A stretch of DNA of 64,000 bases, taken from the NCBI RefSeq assembly GCF_002836595.1, contig NZ_PJBB01000003.1, positions 1,983,001 through 2,047,000 on the forward strand, written 5' to 3'. The notes under the pieces were generated by a model that had not been told where the DNA came from, did no database searches, and saw only the letters and a list, made by a program, of their open reading frames with translations. Source of the stretch: Tenacibaculum sp. Bg11-29. Lineage in GTDB: Bacteria; Bacteroidota; Bacteroidia; Flavobacteriales; Flavobacteriaceae. The translations under genes and the position numbers were made by a program. Every line of letters begins with the position of its first letter. Positions within the stretch are counted from its first letter, which is position 1. Below, piece after piece: positions 23,488-32,400 of this stretch.

Positions 23488-24135
23488 ATGAAAATATTTT
23501 TAGTAGATGACCATCCAGTAGTTATTGAAGGATATAAAGCTATGATGAATGCCGAAGGGATTAACGTTGTAGGTTCTTCTACTAACGGCCATGGTTTAAT
23601 AGACTGGTTAGATAATAATTATTGTGATATTTTGTTGTTAGATATCTCAATGCCTTTTTATAACGGATTCGATGTTTTAAAATACCTTCAAAAAAATAAC
23701 AGCACCGTAAAAACAATTATGGTAACCTCTTATTGCGATTCCGTTTCTATAAGTACCTCAATAGATTTAGGAGCCAAAGGCTATGTTTTAAAAGAAGAAA
23801 GTGCATACTGTATTGTAGATGCTGTAAAAGCGGTGTATAATGGTAAAACATACTTTTCAGACTTAGCAAGAGACACTATTATTGATGCTAAGTTAGATAA
23901 CCCCGATATGTTATTAATAACAGATATGTTATCGAAAAAAGAAACCGAAGTTTTAAAGTTTTTAGTTGAAGGTTTTGAGTGTGATGTTATTTGTGAGAAA
24001 ATGCAAATAAAACCAACAACATTTAGAAGTTATACCGAGCGTTTACGAAAAAATTTAGGCGTAAAAACAAACATACAATTAGCCTTAATAGCTATAAAAC
24101 ATAAAACCGAATTATTCTTGAAAACTGAAAATTAA
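23488..24135 (+). CDS. NarL/FixJ-type response regulator, cassette 3
   Basis: 215 residues, nearly identical to cassette 1 with about 18 substitutions, including the same D52 and HTH. -7 element TACATTTG at 23460-23467. Upstream 300 bp also match cassette 1. First gene inside attL. Confidence 0.9.
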   Translation: MKIFLVDDHPVVIEGYKAMMNAEGINVVGSSTNGHGLIDWLDNNYCDILLLDISMPFYNGFDVLKYLQKNNSTVKTIMVTSYCDSVSISTSIDLGAKGYVLKEESAYCIVDAVKAVYNGKTYFSDLARDTIIDAKLDNPDMLLITDMLSKKETEVLKFLVEGFECDVICEKMQIKPTTFRSYTERLRKNLGVKTNIQLALIAIKHKTELFLKTEN

Positions 24136-24140
24136 TAAAT

Positions 24141-24317
24141 ATGAAAACTTCATTTAAAGTATCAGCTTTTATCTTAGCTTTAGGCTTTATTCTTTTTTGT
24201 ATGTATAAGAATAATATAGTGCCTAAAGATAGAAAACAACAAACACAAGTAGTTCACAAAAGAGATATTACAGCACCAGGAAGAGAAAACGATGAGCTTG
24301 ATTATATTGAAGACTAA
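24141..24317 (+). CDS. Small lipoprotein-like protein, cassette 3, extra copy (58 aa)
   Basis: MKTSFKVSAFILALGFILFC: signal peptide with a degraded lipobox (LFC in place of SC). The middle NNIVPKDRKQQTQVV aligns with the other copies. Unlike them, no membrane-protein gene starts inside it. It appears to be a duplicate on its way to decay. Confidence 0.55.
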   Translation: MKTSFKVSAFILALGFILFCMYKNNIVPKDRKQQTQVVHKRDITAPGRENDELDYIED

Positions 24318-24328
24318 ATAACATATAA

Positions 24329-24379
24329 TTAGCTGCAATAGCTATAAAACATAAAACTGATTTATTCTAAAAGAAGTAA
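24329..24379 (+). pseudogene. 3' fragment of a response-regulator gene
   Basis: Repeats the last codons of the regulator (LAAIAIKHKTDLF then stop). With the second lipoprotein gene that follows, it shows an internal tandem duplication inside cassette 3. Confidence 0.65.
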
Positions 24380-24448
24380 AATTTACATTTATTAATTGCT
24401 AGTATTTTAATCGTATTTTTAAAGCTTAATTTTTTAAAAATATAAAAT

Positions 24449-24622
24449 ATGAAAACGGCATTTAAAGTAATAGCATTAATCTTTGTTTTAGGTTTTGTTT
24501 CTTGTACAGATAACGATAATATAGTACCAGAGAATGAAAAACAACAAATACAAGCAATTGACAAAGGATCAGATATTCACGTTGGAGGAGTCGACGATGA
24601 AGAAGATAATAACGACCTTTAA
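24449..24622 (+). CDS. Small acidic lipoprotein, cassette 3 (57 aa)
   Basis: MKTAFKVIALIFVLGFVSC with lipobox Cys19; NIVPENEKQQIQA shared with cassette 1; acidic end DDEEDNNDL. Overlaps the membrane-protein gene by 89 nt. Confidence 0.75.
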   Translation: MKTAFKVIALIFVLGFVSCTDNDNIVPENEKQQIQAIDKGSDIHVGGVDDEEDNNDL

Positions 24623-25280
24623 AAAATATTTTTTTTATTTAATAGTTGTATTCTGTGCAATATCTTTTTATACACATCAGCTTATAAGTGAGCGGAGTGA
24701 AGGTTATACTATTGCCTTAAAATTACATAAAGAAGCGAAAAAGAAAAGAACTGAAATAAATAAAGAAATAATAAAAAAATCGAAGGGAACTGAATTGTAT
24801 AATCAGTTTCAGACTCAAAATTCAAAAACTAATTTATTGTGGAGTGAATTTTTAAAGGTTAAAAAAAACGAGAAAGTGTTTGGTTTTAAATCTTTAAGGT
24901 TTTTTATTGAGCGATTTGGTTTAATACTCTGTTTTTTTATTTATGCTTTCTATAATTTAATAAAGTCTATTAAAAATATTAAAGAAAACCCAGGTGTTAA
25001 ATTAACTCACATATTTATTTTGTCAGTCTGTTTTTTTTATTTTTTCTGGATCTTTCAGCAATTTCAAGATTTTAGTAAGTTAACATATATTTTTATGACC
25101 ATACTAACAGCTTGTATTGTGTTTTTAGCCATGCATTTATTATTTAAAAATAAGAAGACAAAGGAAGAACGTTTACGAGCTAACTTAATGGAAGTAGCAA
25201 AATTTACCTTTAAAAATACAAAGCCTGAGAAGAGAGAAGAAATGCTCGATTTAATTAAAGAAATTGCTAAAAATAAGTAA
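24534..25280 (+). CDS. Four-helix membrane protein, cassette 3
   Basis: 248 residues from the conserved internal ATG (24534). A later in-frame ATG at 24597 (MKKIITTFKKYFF) could also be used. Four hydrophobic helices and the tail VAKFTFKNTKPEKREEMLDL, almost identical to cassette 1 at the C-terminus. Confidence 0.75.
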   Translation: MKNNKYKQLTKDQIFTLEESTMKKIITTFKKYFFYLIVVFCAISFYTHQLISERSEGYTIALKLHKEAKKKRTEINKEIIKKSKGTELYNQFQTQNSKTNLLWSEFLKVKKNEKVFGFKSLRFFIERFGLILCFFIYAFYNLIKSIKNIKENPGVKLTHIFILSVCFFYFFWIFQQFQDFSKLTYIFMTILTACIVFLAMHLLFKNKKTKEERLRANLMEVAKFTFKNTKPEKREEMLDLIKEIAKNK

Positions 25281-25351
25281 ATCACCTTCTCTTACCCTCT
25301 TTTAATACTATACGATATATTCGTATTAAATTACTATGCACTTAAAAAACT

Positions 25352-25534
25352 ATGGAATTAAAAAAGCTAATAGAGCTTAACAAAGCTATAAATGAAATTG
25401 AACAAAACCCTGAGTTAAATGAGCTTGAAAAGTATTTTGAACTCCTAGTTTTAAAAAACGAATTAGAAGAATTAAAAGCAAAAAAAAGTACCCAGAAAAA
25501 ATCAGGGTACAATTTATTATTTGGCTTGAATTAA
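25352..25534 (+). CDS. Small coiled-coil protein (60 aa)
   Basis: Highly charged helical sequence MELKKLIELNKAINEIEQNP with heptad-like leucines, then KKSGYNLLFGLN. A broken copy at 22671-22833 follows cassette 2, so it is the usual last gene of these cassettes. Confidence 0.6.
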   Translation: MELKKLIELNKAINEIEQNPELNELEKYFELLVLKNELEELKAKKSTQKKSGYNLLFGLN

Positions 25535-25598
25535 AAGTTAGTTGCTCTTTCTTTTATTTTGGGTTAGTATTATAAAGCAATCCTTTTTTTTATAAACA

Positions 25599-26489
25599 TT
25601 ATAATAGATTTTTTGCTTTCTTTATTTCTTCGTTTCTCTTTATTTCTTCATCCTGTTTAATTTGATTAGCAATTGTTGGTTGAAATATTTTTACAAGTAG
25701 TCTATTGTAATTTCCGTCAGGTTCAATTCTCAATTCTATTTTTTTTGATCCAACAGTCCAAGAAGAAATTAAATACGTATAGCCCTTATTAATTCTATGC
25801 CATTTAGGGATTTCATTATATATATTAGGCTTTCCATATTTTTCAATATATGGGAGTTTAATAGCTTCTACTTGCTTCGGCATTTCAATGTTATAATTAT
25901 CATAATGAATTCCATTTCCCAAAACATCAATCCTGTAAAGTTTTTCATTATGAAAGCCTCCATAAATATCATTGAATTCATAATCGCCAATATTCTGTTT
26001 GTGAAGGCCGTTTGAACCCCTACCAGTATTTTTTGTTTTCTTTATAAATAGCTTTTTCTTTTTTTTATACTCCTCAAGTGAAGTTCCAAAAAAGATATCT
26101 CCAATAACTTTATTTTGCTCAATAGCTATAATACTATCTTCTCTAGCTTGTTTTGCTTTGAGGTCTCTATAATGAATAAACTCAATATCTTCTCTATTAG
26201 ACTTTAATTCTCTGAATGATAAATCAAGTTTATTAAATGCAAAAAAACGTTTAGAAAATTTTTGTACTGAATCATTTCCCTTATTTATTCCATGAGTCTC
26301 ATATAAATATGCAACTTTTACAGAATCCTTGTCTGGATGTTTACTTATTATTGGATGGTCACCATCTACTATAATATTTTCTGTTCTTAGAATATAATTA
26401 TTAAGTGTAGTTTTTACTTCATTTGAATTTACTCCGTATCCACAAGAGAATAATAGAGGAGTAATAAGTAAAAGAAAATATTTTTTCAT
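25599..26489 (-). CDS. Hypothetical lipoprotein (296 aa)
   Basis: Signal peptide with lipobox FSC (Cys16). The body is hydrophilic with a basic KKKKKLFIKKTK stretch near 160 and a C-terminal charged helix. No family recognised. On the opposite strand from the phage early genes and next to the lysogeny end, so it may be a lysogenic-conversion gene. Confidence 0.65.
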   Translation of the reverse strand: MKKYFLLLITPLLFSCGYGVNSNEVKTTLNNYILRTENIIVDGDHPIISKHPDKDSVKVAYLYETHGINKGNDSVQKFSKRFFAFNKLDLSFRELKSNREDIEFIHYRDLKAKQAREDSIIAIEQNKVIGDIFFGTSLEEYKKKKKLFIKKTKNTGRGSNGLHKQNIGDYEFNDIYGGFHNEKLYRIDVLGNGIHYDNYNIEMPKQVEAIKLPYIEKYGKPNIYNEIPKWHRINKGYTYLISSWTVGSKKIELRIEPDGNYNRLLVKIFQPTIANQIKQDEEIKRNEEIKKAKNLL

Positions 26490-26565
26490 AATTTATTTAT
26501 TAAGTATAGCTTAAAACTAAATCTTTTTATTCTTAATAGTTTTCCTAATTTTTTTCAATAAATAG

Positions 26566-26868
26566 TTAATTCTGATTACAAATATTATTATGACATTTTA
26601 TAAACGCCTTTAAATCATCAGTGTTAATTCCTTGTTTAGGCTTGTTGAGAGGAAATGTTGTAGTGATATAACCATTTTTTAAGTTAACTAAATAAGGGCG
26701 ATTTACATTAAAATCTTGATGCCTATAATCAGTAGATGATCCATTATGCATATTAATGTTTTCAGGTTTCTCGGTATAGTTTAAGTTATAAAGGTCTTCT
26801 TTCGTTATCATTGTTTTTTGTCTTATCTTTTGTTTATCCTCGTTGTAATCCTGCAAAACTACACTCAT
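26566..26868 (-). CDS. Hypothetical phage protein (100 aa)
   Basis: Soluble, no family recognised; contains TTFPLNKPKQGINTDDLKAF. Same strand as the repressor, 48 nt beyond it, so probably co-transcribed in the lysogenic state. Confidence 0.5.
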   Translation of the reverse strand: MSVVLQDYNEDKQKIRQKTMITKEDLYNLNYTEKPENINMHNGSSTDYRHQDFNVNRPYLVNLKNGYITTTFPLNKPKQGINTDDLKAFIKCHNNICNQN

Positions 26869-26916
26869 GGTTTCATTTTTATTTACGGTATTCCGTATTT
26901 ATAGAGGAGTCATTTT

Positions 26917-27312
26917 CTAAACCTTTTTATTCTTAATAGCTTTTTCTAATTTTTCTTCAATAAGTTCTAAAAAACCTTCTTTAAATTTAGCAAAGTCGTT
27001 ACTTAGGTTATCTACTTTGTTGTTTACGGCTACAAAATTATGTTCAGTAAATGTTTTATAGTTTTCATAATCAGTAGATTTTTTTTCCTTTTTAGGTTTT
27101 GTTTCGGTTGAAACTATCATTTCTCCCTCATCAAATAGTAGCCAATCCATACTTAAATCGAGATAATTATCTCTTATTGTTTTTACTTTATCTACTCCAA
27201 AATCCTTTCCTGATTTTAAAACACCATTACTTAGGCCTGTTTTTTTTTGAAATTGATAAGCTGTAAGTCCTTTGAAATCAAGGTATTTTAATATTTTTTC
27301 TTTTGACGTCAT
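26917..27312 (-). CDS. CI-like phage repressor
   Basis: 131 residues. N-terminal HTH: KILKYLDFKGLTAYQFQKKT followed by GLSNGVL and a KVKTIRDNYLDLSMDWLLFD segment typical of Bacteroidota phage repressors; C-terminal coiled coil (NKVDNLSNDFAKFKEGFLEL) for dimerisation. No peptidase domain, so induction would not be by self-cleavage. Divergent from 27422 across an operator-rich spacer. Confidence 0.75.
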   Translation of the reverse strand: MTSKEKILKYLDFKGLTAYQFQKKTGLSNGVLKSGKDFGVDKVKTIRDNYLDLSMDWLLFDEGEMIVSTETKPKKEKKSTDYENYKTFTEHNFVAVNNKVDNLSNDFAKFKEGFLELIEEKLEKAIKNKKV

Positions 27313-27321
27313 TAATTTAAT

Positions 27322-27390
27322 AGATAATTAGTTGTATTTATGAGATAATTAGTTTTAATTTGTATCACTAAACTATCACTAATGTATCAC
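27322..27390. promoter_or_regulatory. Candidate prophage operator
   Basis: Two AGATAATTAGTT direct repeats 21 bp apart (27322, 27343), then three TATCAC half-sites exactly 11 bp apart (27363, 27374, 27385), between the repressor and the divergent early gene. Confidence 0.65.
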
Positions 27391-27421
27391 AAACTTTTAA
27401 ATAAACAAATAGGGGTTTTAT

Positions 27422-27664
27422 ATGATTTCGAAAGCAGACAAAAAAAGAATTAAAAGAATAATAGGAGCTCATTATGTGAGCGATGTTCAAGAGCGTTTAC
27501 GTGAAAAAGAAATTGTAAATCAGCGAGGTAACGAACATTCAGCCTCTATGATAACCAATGTAATGAATGGCACGCAACACGAGGTAATTGAAAAAACAAT
27601 TTATGAAGTGGTTGAAATAAAAAAACAAGAAAACGATACACGAAAAAACCTCTTAAAAAAATAG
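27422..27664 (+). CDS. Small early phage protein, Cro-like position (80 aa)
   Basis: MISKADKKRIKRIIGAHYVS then a possible HTH segment (ASMITNVMNGTQHEVIEKTI). First rightward early gene opposite the repressor, which suggests an early regulator. The family is not certain. Confidence 0.6.
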   Translation: MISKADKKRIKRIIGAHYVSDVQERLREKEIVNQRGNEHSASMITNVMNGTQHEVIEKTIYEVVEIKKQENDTRKNLLKK

Positions 27665-27699
27665 AAAAATATTACTGGCGAGTAGTAAAATACGCTTTC

Positions 27700-27741
27700 A
27701 TAGTTAGTTGCTACTCCGTTCGGGGGAACGGGGTAGTTTTT
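27700..27741 (+). terminator. Rho-independent terminator
   Basis: CTACTCCGTTC GGGG GAACGGGGTAG followed by T5; ends the 27422 gene. Confidence 0.75.
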
Positions 27742-27750
27742 AAAATAAAT

Positions 27751-27855
27751 TTAAGATTTAGCCCAAAGAAGTAAGAAGGTAAGTCCTTCGGCAATTACCA
27801 GTACAGAAATTAAAATACCAATTTCTTTTAAAAAAGTAAGTAAATATTTACGCAT
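27751..27855 (-). CDS. Possible single-helix membrane peptide (34 aa)
   Basis: MRKYLLTFLKEIGILISVLV then IAEGLTFLLLWAKS: basic start and one transmembrane helix. No paralog to confirm it. Confidence 0.35.
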   Translation of the reverse strand: MRKYLLTFLKEIGILISVLVIAEGLTFLLLWAKS

Positions 27856-27875
27856 AACCAAATTTACAGAAAAAG

Positions 27876-28223
27876 ATGAATAAAACAAAAAACGAAAGAA
27901 TCCAAGAAATTTGGAACGAATTAGAGTCAGACGAAAGTATAAAACTTAGTAAATATCAATTAGCAATAATTTTCGATTATGGCTATCAATATTATAAAAC
28001 AAGATTAGAAGACTCTAATAATTTAAAAAAATTATCATTAGCCGATTTACAGGTTTTAGAAACCGAGCTTTCAGATTTAGTTGATAGCTGCACTTTGCCA
28101 AATAAAGAGTTAGATGCTAATGGTAGAAAATACAACACAAAGCTTAATGAAGTTAGCTTAGAAATGGAAAATAGAATACATAGTTATGTAGATTCTATAA
28201 ACAAAAAAAATCCGCAGCTGTAA
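27876..28223 (+). CDS. Hypothetical early phage protein (115 aa)
   Basis: Mostly helical, charged; no family recognised. A CCGCAGCTGTAACTACGG hairpin follows. Confidence 0.55.
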   Translation: MNKTKNERIQEIWNELESDESIKLSKYQLAIIFDYGYQYYKTRLEDSNNLKKLSLADLQVLETELSDLVDSCTLPNKELDANGRKYNTKLNEVSLEMENRIHSYVDSINKKNPQL

Positions 28224-28266
28224 CTACGGACTCTTAATTTTTTATTAATCACAAAATCTTACACCT

Positions 28267-28857
28267 ATGATTAACAGTAACAAAAATACAACATTTAAAG
28301 ATGTACCACAAATTGCAGGCGTTATGCCTGGCGACAACAATGTAGAGTTTGTGGGCGTTCGAAAAACGAAACAAGTATTATGGATTCAAAACGGATCTAC
28401 CCGATACTTTGCCGATTTACCAATTCACTTTTTCAGTTTACTTAAAAAAGCCTATTTGGCAGATAGTAAAGCAGTCGTTTTTTTAAGCAATGTAACAACT
28501 GAGTTAAACCATCAAATAGAATTATATACCTATTATATGTATGGTGAGTTAGATTGCACACCCGATATTAAAAACGGAAAACTAGCAGCTTCAGAAAACT
28601 TTAGAGATCAACAAAATTGTCCTTCACTTTTATGGAACTCTAAAAACATAAATATAAACGAGCATATTTTAACACCTCGTCAATTAATAATTATCGATTT
28701 AATCGGTACCAACGAACCAGATAAAGCAATTGCTTCGGTGTTGGGAATTTCACATAAAACGTTCGATTTTCATAAACATAAACTTTTTAAAGCCGTAGGT
28801 GTAGCCAGTAAAATGGCACTTCTTAAACTAGCCTTAAAACACAAAATTGTTGCCTAA
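28267..28857 (+). CDS. Phage LuxR-type HTH regulator
   Basis: 196 residues. C-terminal LuxR/NarL HTH (residues 132-196): LTPRQLIIIDLIGTNEPDKA, SHKTFDFHKHKLFKAVGVAS. The N-terminal 130 residues are not a receiver domain (no DD pocket) and match nothing I know. It may control early phage genes or answer to the host regulators whose HTH it resembles. Stop and next start overlap (TAATGA). Confidence 0.75.
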   Translation: MINSNKNTTFKDVPQIAGVMPGDNNVEFVGVRKTKQVLWIQNGSTRYFADLPIHFFSLLKKAYLADSKAVVFLSNVTTELNHQIELYTYYMYGELDCTPDIKNGKLAASENFRDQQNCPSLLWNSKNININEHILTPRQLIIIDLIGTNEPDKAIASVLGISHKTFDFHKHKLFKAVGVASKMALLKLALKHKIVA

Positions 28858-29108
28858 TGACCATATTACAATCACTTAAATACTTACAAGAAGTTTACGA
28901 TAACAAAGCAGCCTTAATTAAAAAAGAAGGTACGCCAGAGTATAACGAAGAGCAGTATAATAGCCTTATGATTTTTTACAATGGAAAAATTAAAGAACTT
29001 AGAAAAAGAGTCGAAAAACAAGATGCTGCAGCACTACTTAAATTCGACACAAATAGCGCAAATGAGATTGAGGTTACAGCGGGAATTGAGTATATCTCAA
29101 ACGGGTAA
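28857..29108 (+). CDS. Hypothetical early phage protein (83 aa)
   Basis: Helical, charged: YLQEVYDNKAALIKKEG, IFYNGKIKELRKRVEKQ. Start overlaps the regulator stop, showing coupled translation. Confidence 0.55.
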   Translation: MTILQSLKYLQEVYDNKAALIKKEGTPEYNEEQYNSLMIFYNGKIKELRKRVEKQDAAALLKFDTNSANEIEVTAGIEYISNG

Positions 29109-29313
29109 GGTATTTAAAACAATTCCATTAGATATAAGGCTTAAAGCAGATGCCTTTTTGTTTGAAATATTAAATACACGATTAAAACCATTGGCAATTA
29201 AAAACAATAATACGGTACAAACTTATTATGATAAATACATTAAATCAGCCAACAACAGTAAAGCATATAAAAATCATACAAGAATGTCCTCGTTGCAAAA
29301 AAACAGTATGTAA
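29063..29313 (+). CDS. Hypothetical early phage protein
   Basis: Start taken at ATG 29063 (MRLRLQRELSISQTGKVFK) to limit overlap with the preceding gene; an upstream in-frame ATG at 28981 is possible. Its tail overlaps the next gene by 86 nt in another frame. Confidence 0.45.
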
Positions 29314-29476
29314 TGCACATAGAATAGTAAATGTTAGGGCTAATTTTTCGGTTTCAGAAATACGAAAATCAATAGCAGTCTATTTTAAAAAAGCAAAGTG
29401 TAAGCAGCATCCTTTTGCAGCTTTAGTAACTACATATTCATTTCATCATTCAGAAACAATAACAACTAACAATTAA
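29228..29476 (+). CDS. Small zinc-finger-like phage protein (82 aa)
   Basis: IIQECPRCKKTVCNAH has CxxCx4CxxH spacing, then a basic region and a late CKQHPF. Overlaps the primase start by one base (TAATG), so it is coupled to it. Probably DNA- or RNA-binding (inference). Confidence 0.55.
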   Translation: MINTLNQPTTVKHIKIIQECPRCKKTVCNAHRIVNVRANFSVSEIRKSIAVYFKKAKCKQHPFAALVTTYSFHHSETITTNN

Positions 29477-32400
29477 TGTACACAAGACAATCTATAGAAA
29501 GGGTAAGAGAGGCAGATATTGTAACTGTTGTTGATAGTTTTTGCAAAGGCGGAAAGAAACAAGGAGCTAACTGGTTTTATAAATCACCGTTTAAAGAAGA
29601 AAAAACAGCAAGTATGTCGGTTTCGCCATCAAAAGAAATATTTAAGTGCTTCGGTACTGGTATTGGTGGTAGTGTAATAACCTTTGTTATTGAACATGAA
29701 AAATGTGAATTTATAGAAGCTGTAAAAATAATCGCAGGTATTTGCAATATTCATTTAGAAGAAGAAAAGCAAACCGAAGAAGTTAAAAAATTACGTAAAC
29801 AACAGCTTTCTTTAACAGCATTATCAAATAATATAGCTAAAAAATACCACCAGAATTTTAGAGAATTACCGGCAACGCATTGGGCAAAAAAACACGTAGC
29901 CAATTTGGGCTATGATGCCGATACTATTTTAGAATTTAATATCGGTTTTTCGAAAGCTAAAAATGAAGTAACAACTACGCTAATAGATAAAGCAAGATTC
30001 GCTGCAGGTATTGAAATTGGAGTTTGTAAATCAGAAAACAACAAATCGTACGATTTTTTCAAAGAAAGAATAATGTTTCCTATTTGCAACAAAAACGGAG
30101 ATACTATTTCATTTGGAGGGCGTAGACAAAATGGTAAGGAGTTCGAAAAATATGCAAAGTATTTAAATGGTCCTGAAACAGAAATTTACAAAAAAGAAGA
30201 AAATTTATATGGCTACCATTTAGCAAAAAGAAGTATTGCCAAAAGCGGATTTGCAATTTTATGCGAAGGCTATACCGATGTTATTACGATGCATCAAAAA
30301 GCAAGTACGCAAACAATTGCAACCTGTGGTACGGCGCTTACTAAAATTCAAGCTAAAAAATTAAAACGTATTTGCGAGCATGTTGTTTTATTTAGAGATG
30401 GCGACGTTGCAGGTGTAAAAGCTTCGGTAAGAGATTTAGAAATTTTAATACAATTTGGTTTTAGAGTATCAATCGTTCCATTACCTGAAGATACAGATCC
30501 CGACGATTGCGCCAGGGGACAATTAGATATGCCAACTTTTATTGAGAGCAACAAAGTTGATGCTGTTGAGTGGTTTTTAACCAAGCTTCAAAAAGAATCA
30601 GAAGAAGATCCGCATGCAATTGCAAAGGTGGTTGCCGAAACAGCGGGTTTATTATTTAAAATTAAGAATGAAGTTGTACAAGATGCATATTTAAAAACTG
30701 CTTCTAAGATTTTAAAGCAAAAACAAACTGTTTTAAAACATCAGATTTCAGAATTAAGAATCGCTCGACAAAATGAAATTGAAAAAGAGTCTGGAGGTAA
30801 AGGAATCTCAAAAGATACTTTAGGATTACCCAAAGGAGCTGATCATGAACAGTTTTTAAGAGATCGTTTTTGTATTGTCGGTAATGCCTACCACTTTACA
30901 AAAGGCGATGGTTTTTTTCAAGGTACGCAGTTTAAAATTACACCACTTTTTCATATTAAAGGAAAAAAGGAAAACAAGCGACTTTGTGAAGTAACAAACA
31001 CCAACAATCAAAAGCAATTAATCGATTTAGAATCTGACTCTTTTGTAAATTTTTCAGACTTTAGAAAACAACTTATTCGCTTAGGGTATTACCTCTTTTT
31101 ATCAGGATCAACCACCACACAATTCGATTTATTATCGCAAAAAATATTGCGTGAATTTAACACCGCATTAGAACTTCAAAATATGGGGTGGAATGCAAAA
31201 GGTTTCTTTGCTTTTGCAAATGGTGTGTATTGGAAAGATAAATTTAGAGAGGTTAATAAATACGGAATTATTCATTTAGAAGGTGTTGATAGTTCTGAAG
31301 AAGATGAGTATAACGAAAAAGTAGAATTTTACTATTCTCCTGCCTATTCGGCAATGCATGCAAAAAATCAAGATGGTGATGATCCGTATGAAAACGATAG
31401 AAAATTTATCTATAAAAAAGCGCCTATTACCTTACAAAATTGGATGCAACAGTTTCTTACTGTTTTTGAAGAAAAAGGTATAATAGGAGTGCTATTTAAC
31501 TTTGCTACCTTGTTTAGAGATTTGTTTTTAAAAAACTATGATTTCTTTCCTTTATTGGGTGGTTTTGGCGAAAAAGGTAGTGGTAAATCGGCTTTTGGTA
31601 AAATACTGCAGAACTTCTTTTTTTACAATTTAGATGCTTTAGAATTAAATACATCAACCTTAGTTGGTTTCTCCAGGAGATTATCAAGAACAAAAAACAC
31701 TACTGTCTTTCTAGATGAATATCACGATCGTTTAGACGAAAAAATGTTCCAAGCAATGAAAGGAGCGCATCAAGGAATGGGTAGGGAAAAAGGTATGGCT
31801 ACGAACGACAATAGAACAAAAACCGACAAAATAAACTGTTCTATTTATATCGCTGGTCAATACCTACCTACTAGAGATGATAACTCTTTACAAAGTAGAT
31901 TGATTTCTTTGCAATTTCCTTTAGGGAATAGAAGCAGTGAACAGCGAGAGAATTTTACAAAACTAATGAATGCGAGTTCACAGGGTTTAAGCTCCTTAAT
32001 TTTAGAAGTAATAGAACATAGGCAACTTTTTGAAGATTCTATTGGTAGAACCTACAATGAAGTAGTGCGAGAAATTAAAGATGTTTTTGATGCACCAGGG
32101 CAAGAGCAAGAATATGAAGAAAGAATACTTGGTAATTATGCGGTTTTACTAATTACCTATAAAATTTTAGAGAACAGAATTACATTCCCTTTTTCGTATG
32201 AAAGTATTTTTAAACAAGCCATTGCGGGTATTATTGAAAACTCTGAAGCAATACAAGATTCTAATGGTTTAACCGAGTTCTGGAACATCTTACAATGGAT
32301 GTATGAACACAGACATATTTCGGAAGGTTTTCAGTTTGAAATTGATACAAAAACAGATCTTAAAACAATAGGAGCACAAAAGAAAGTGAGCGTTTACCAA

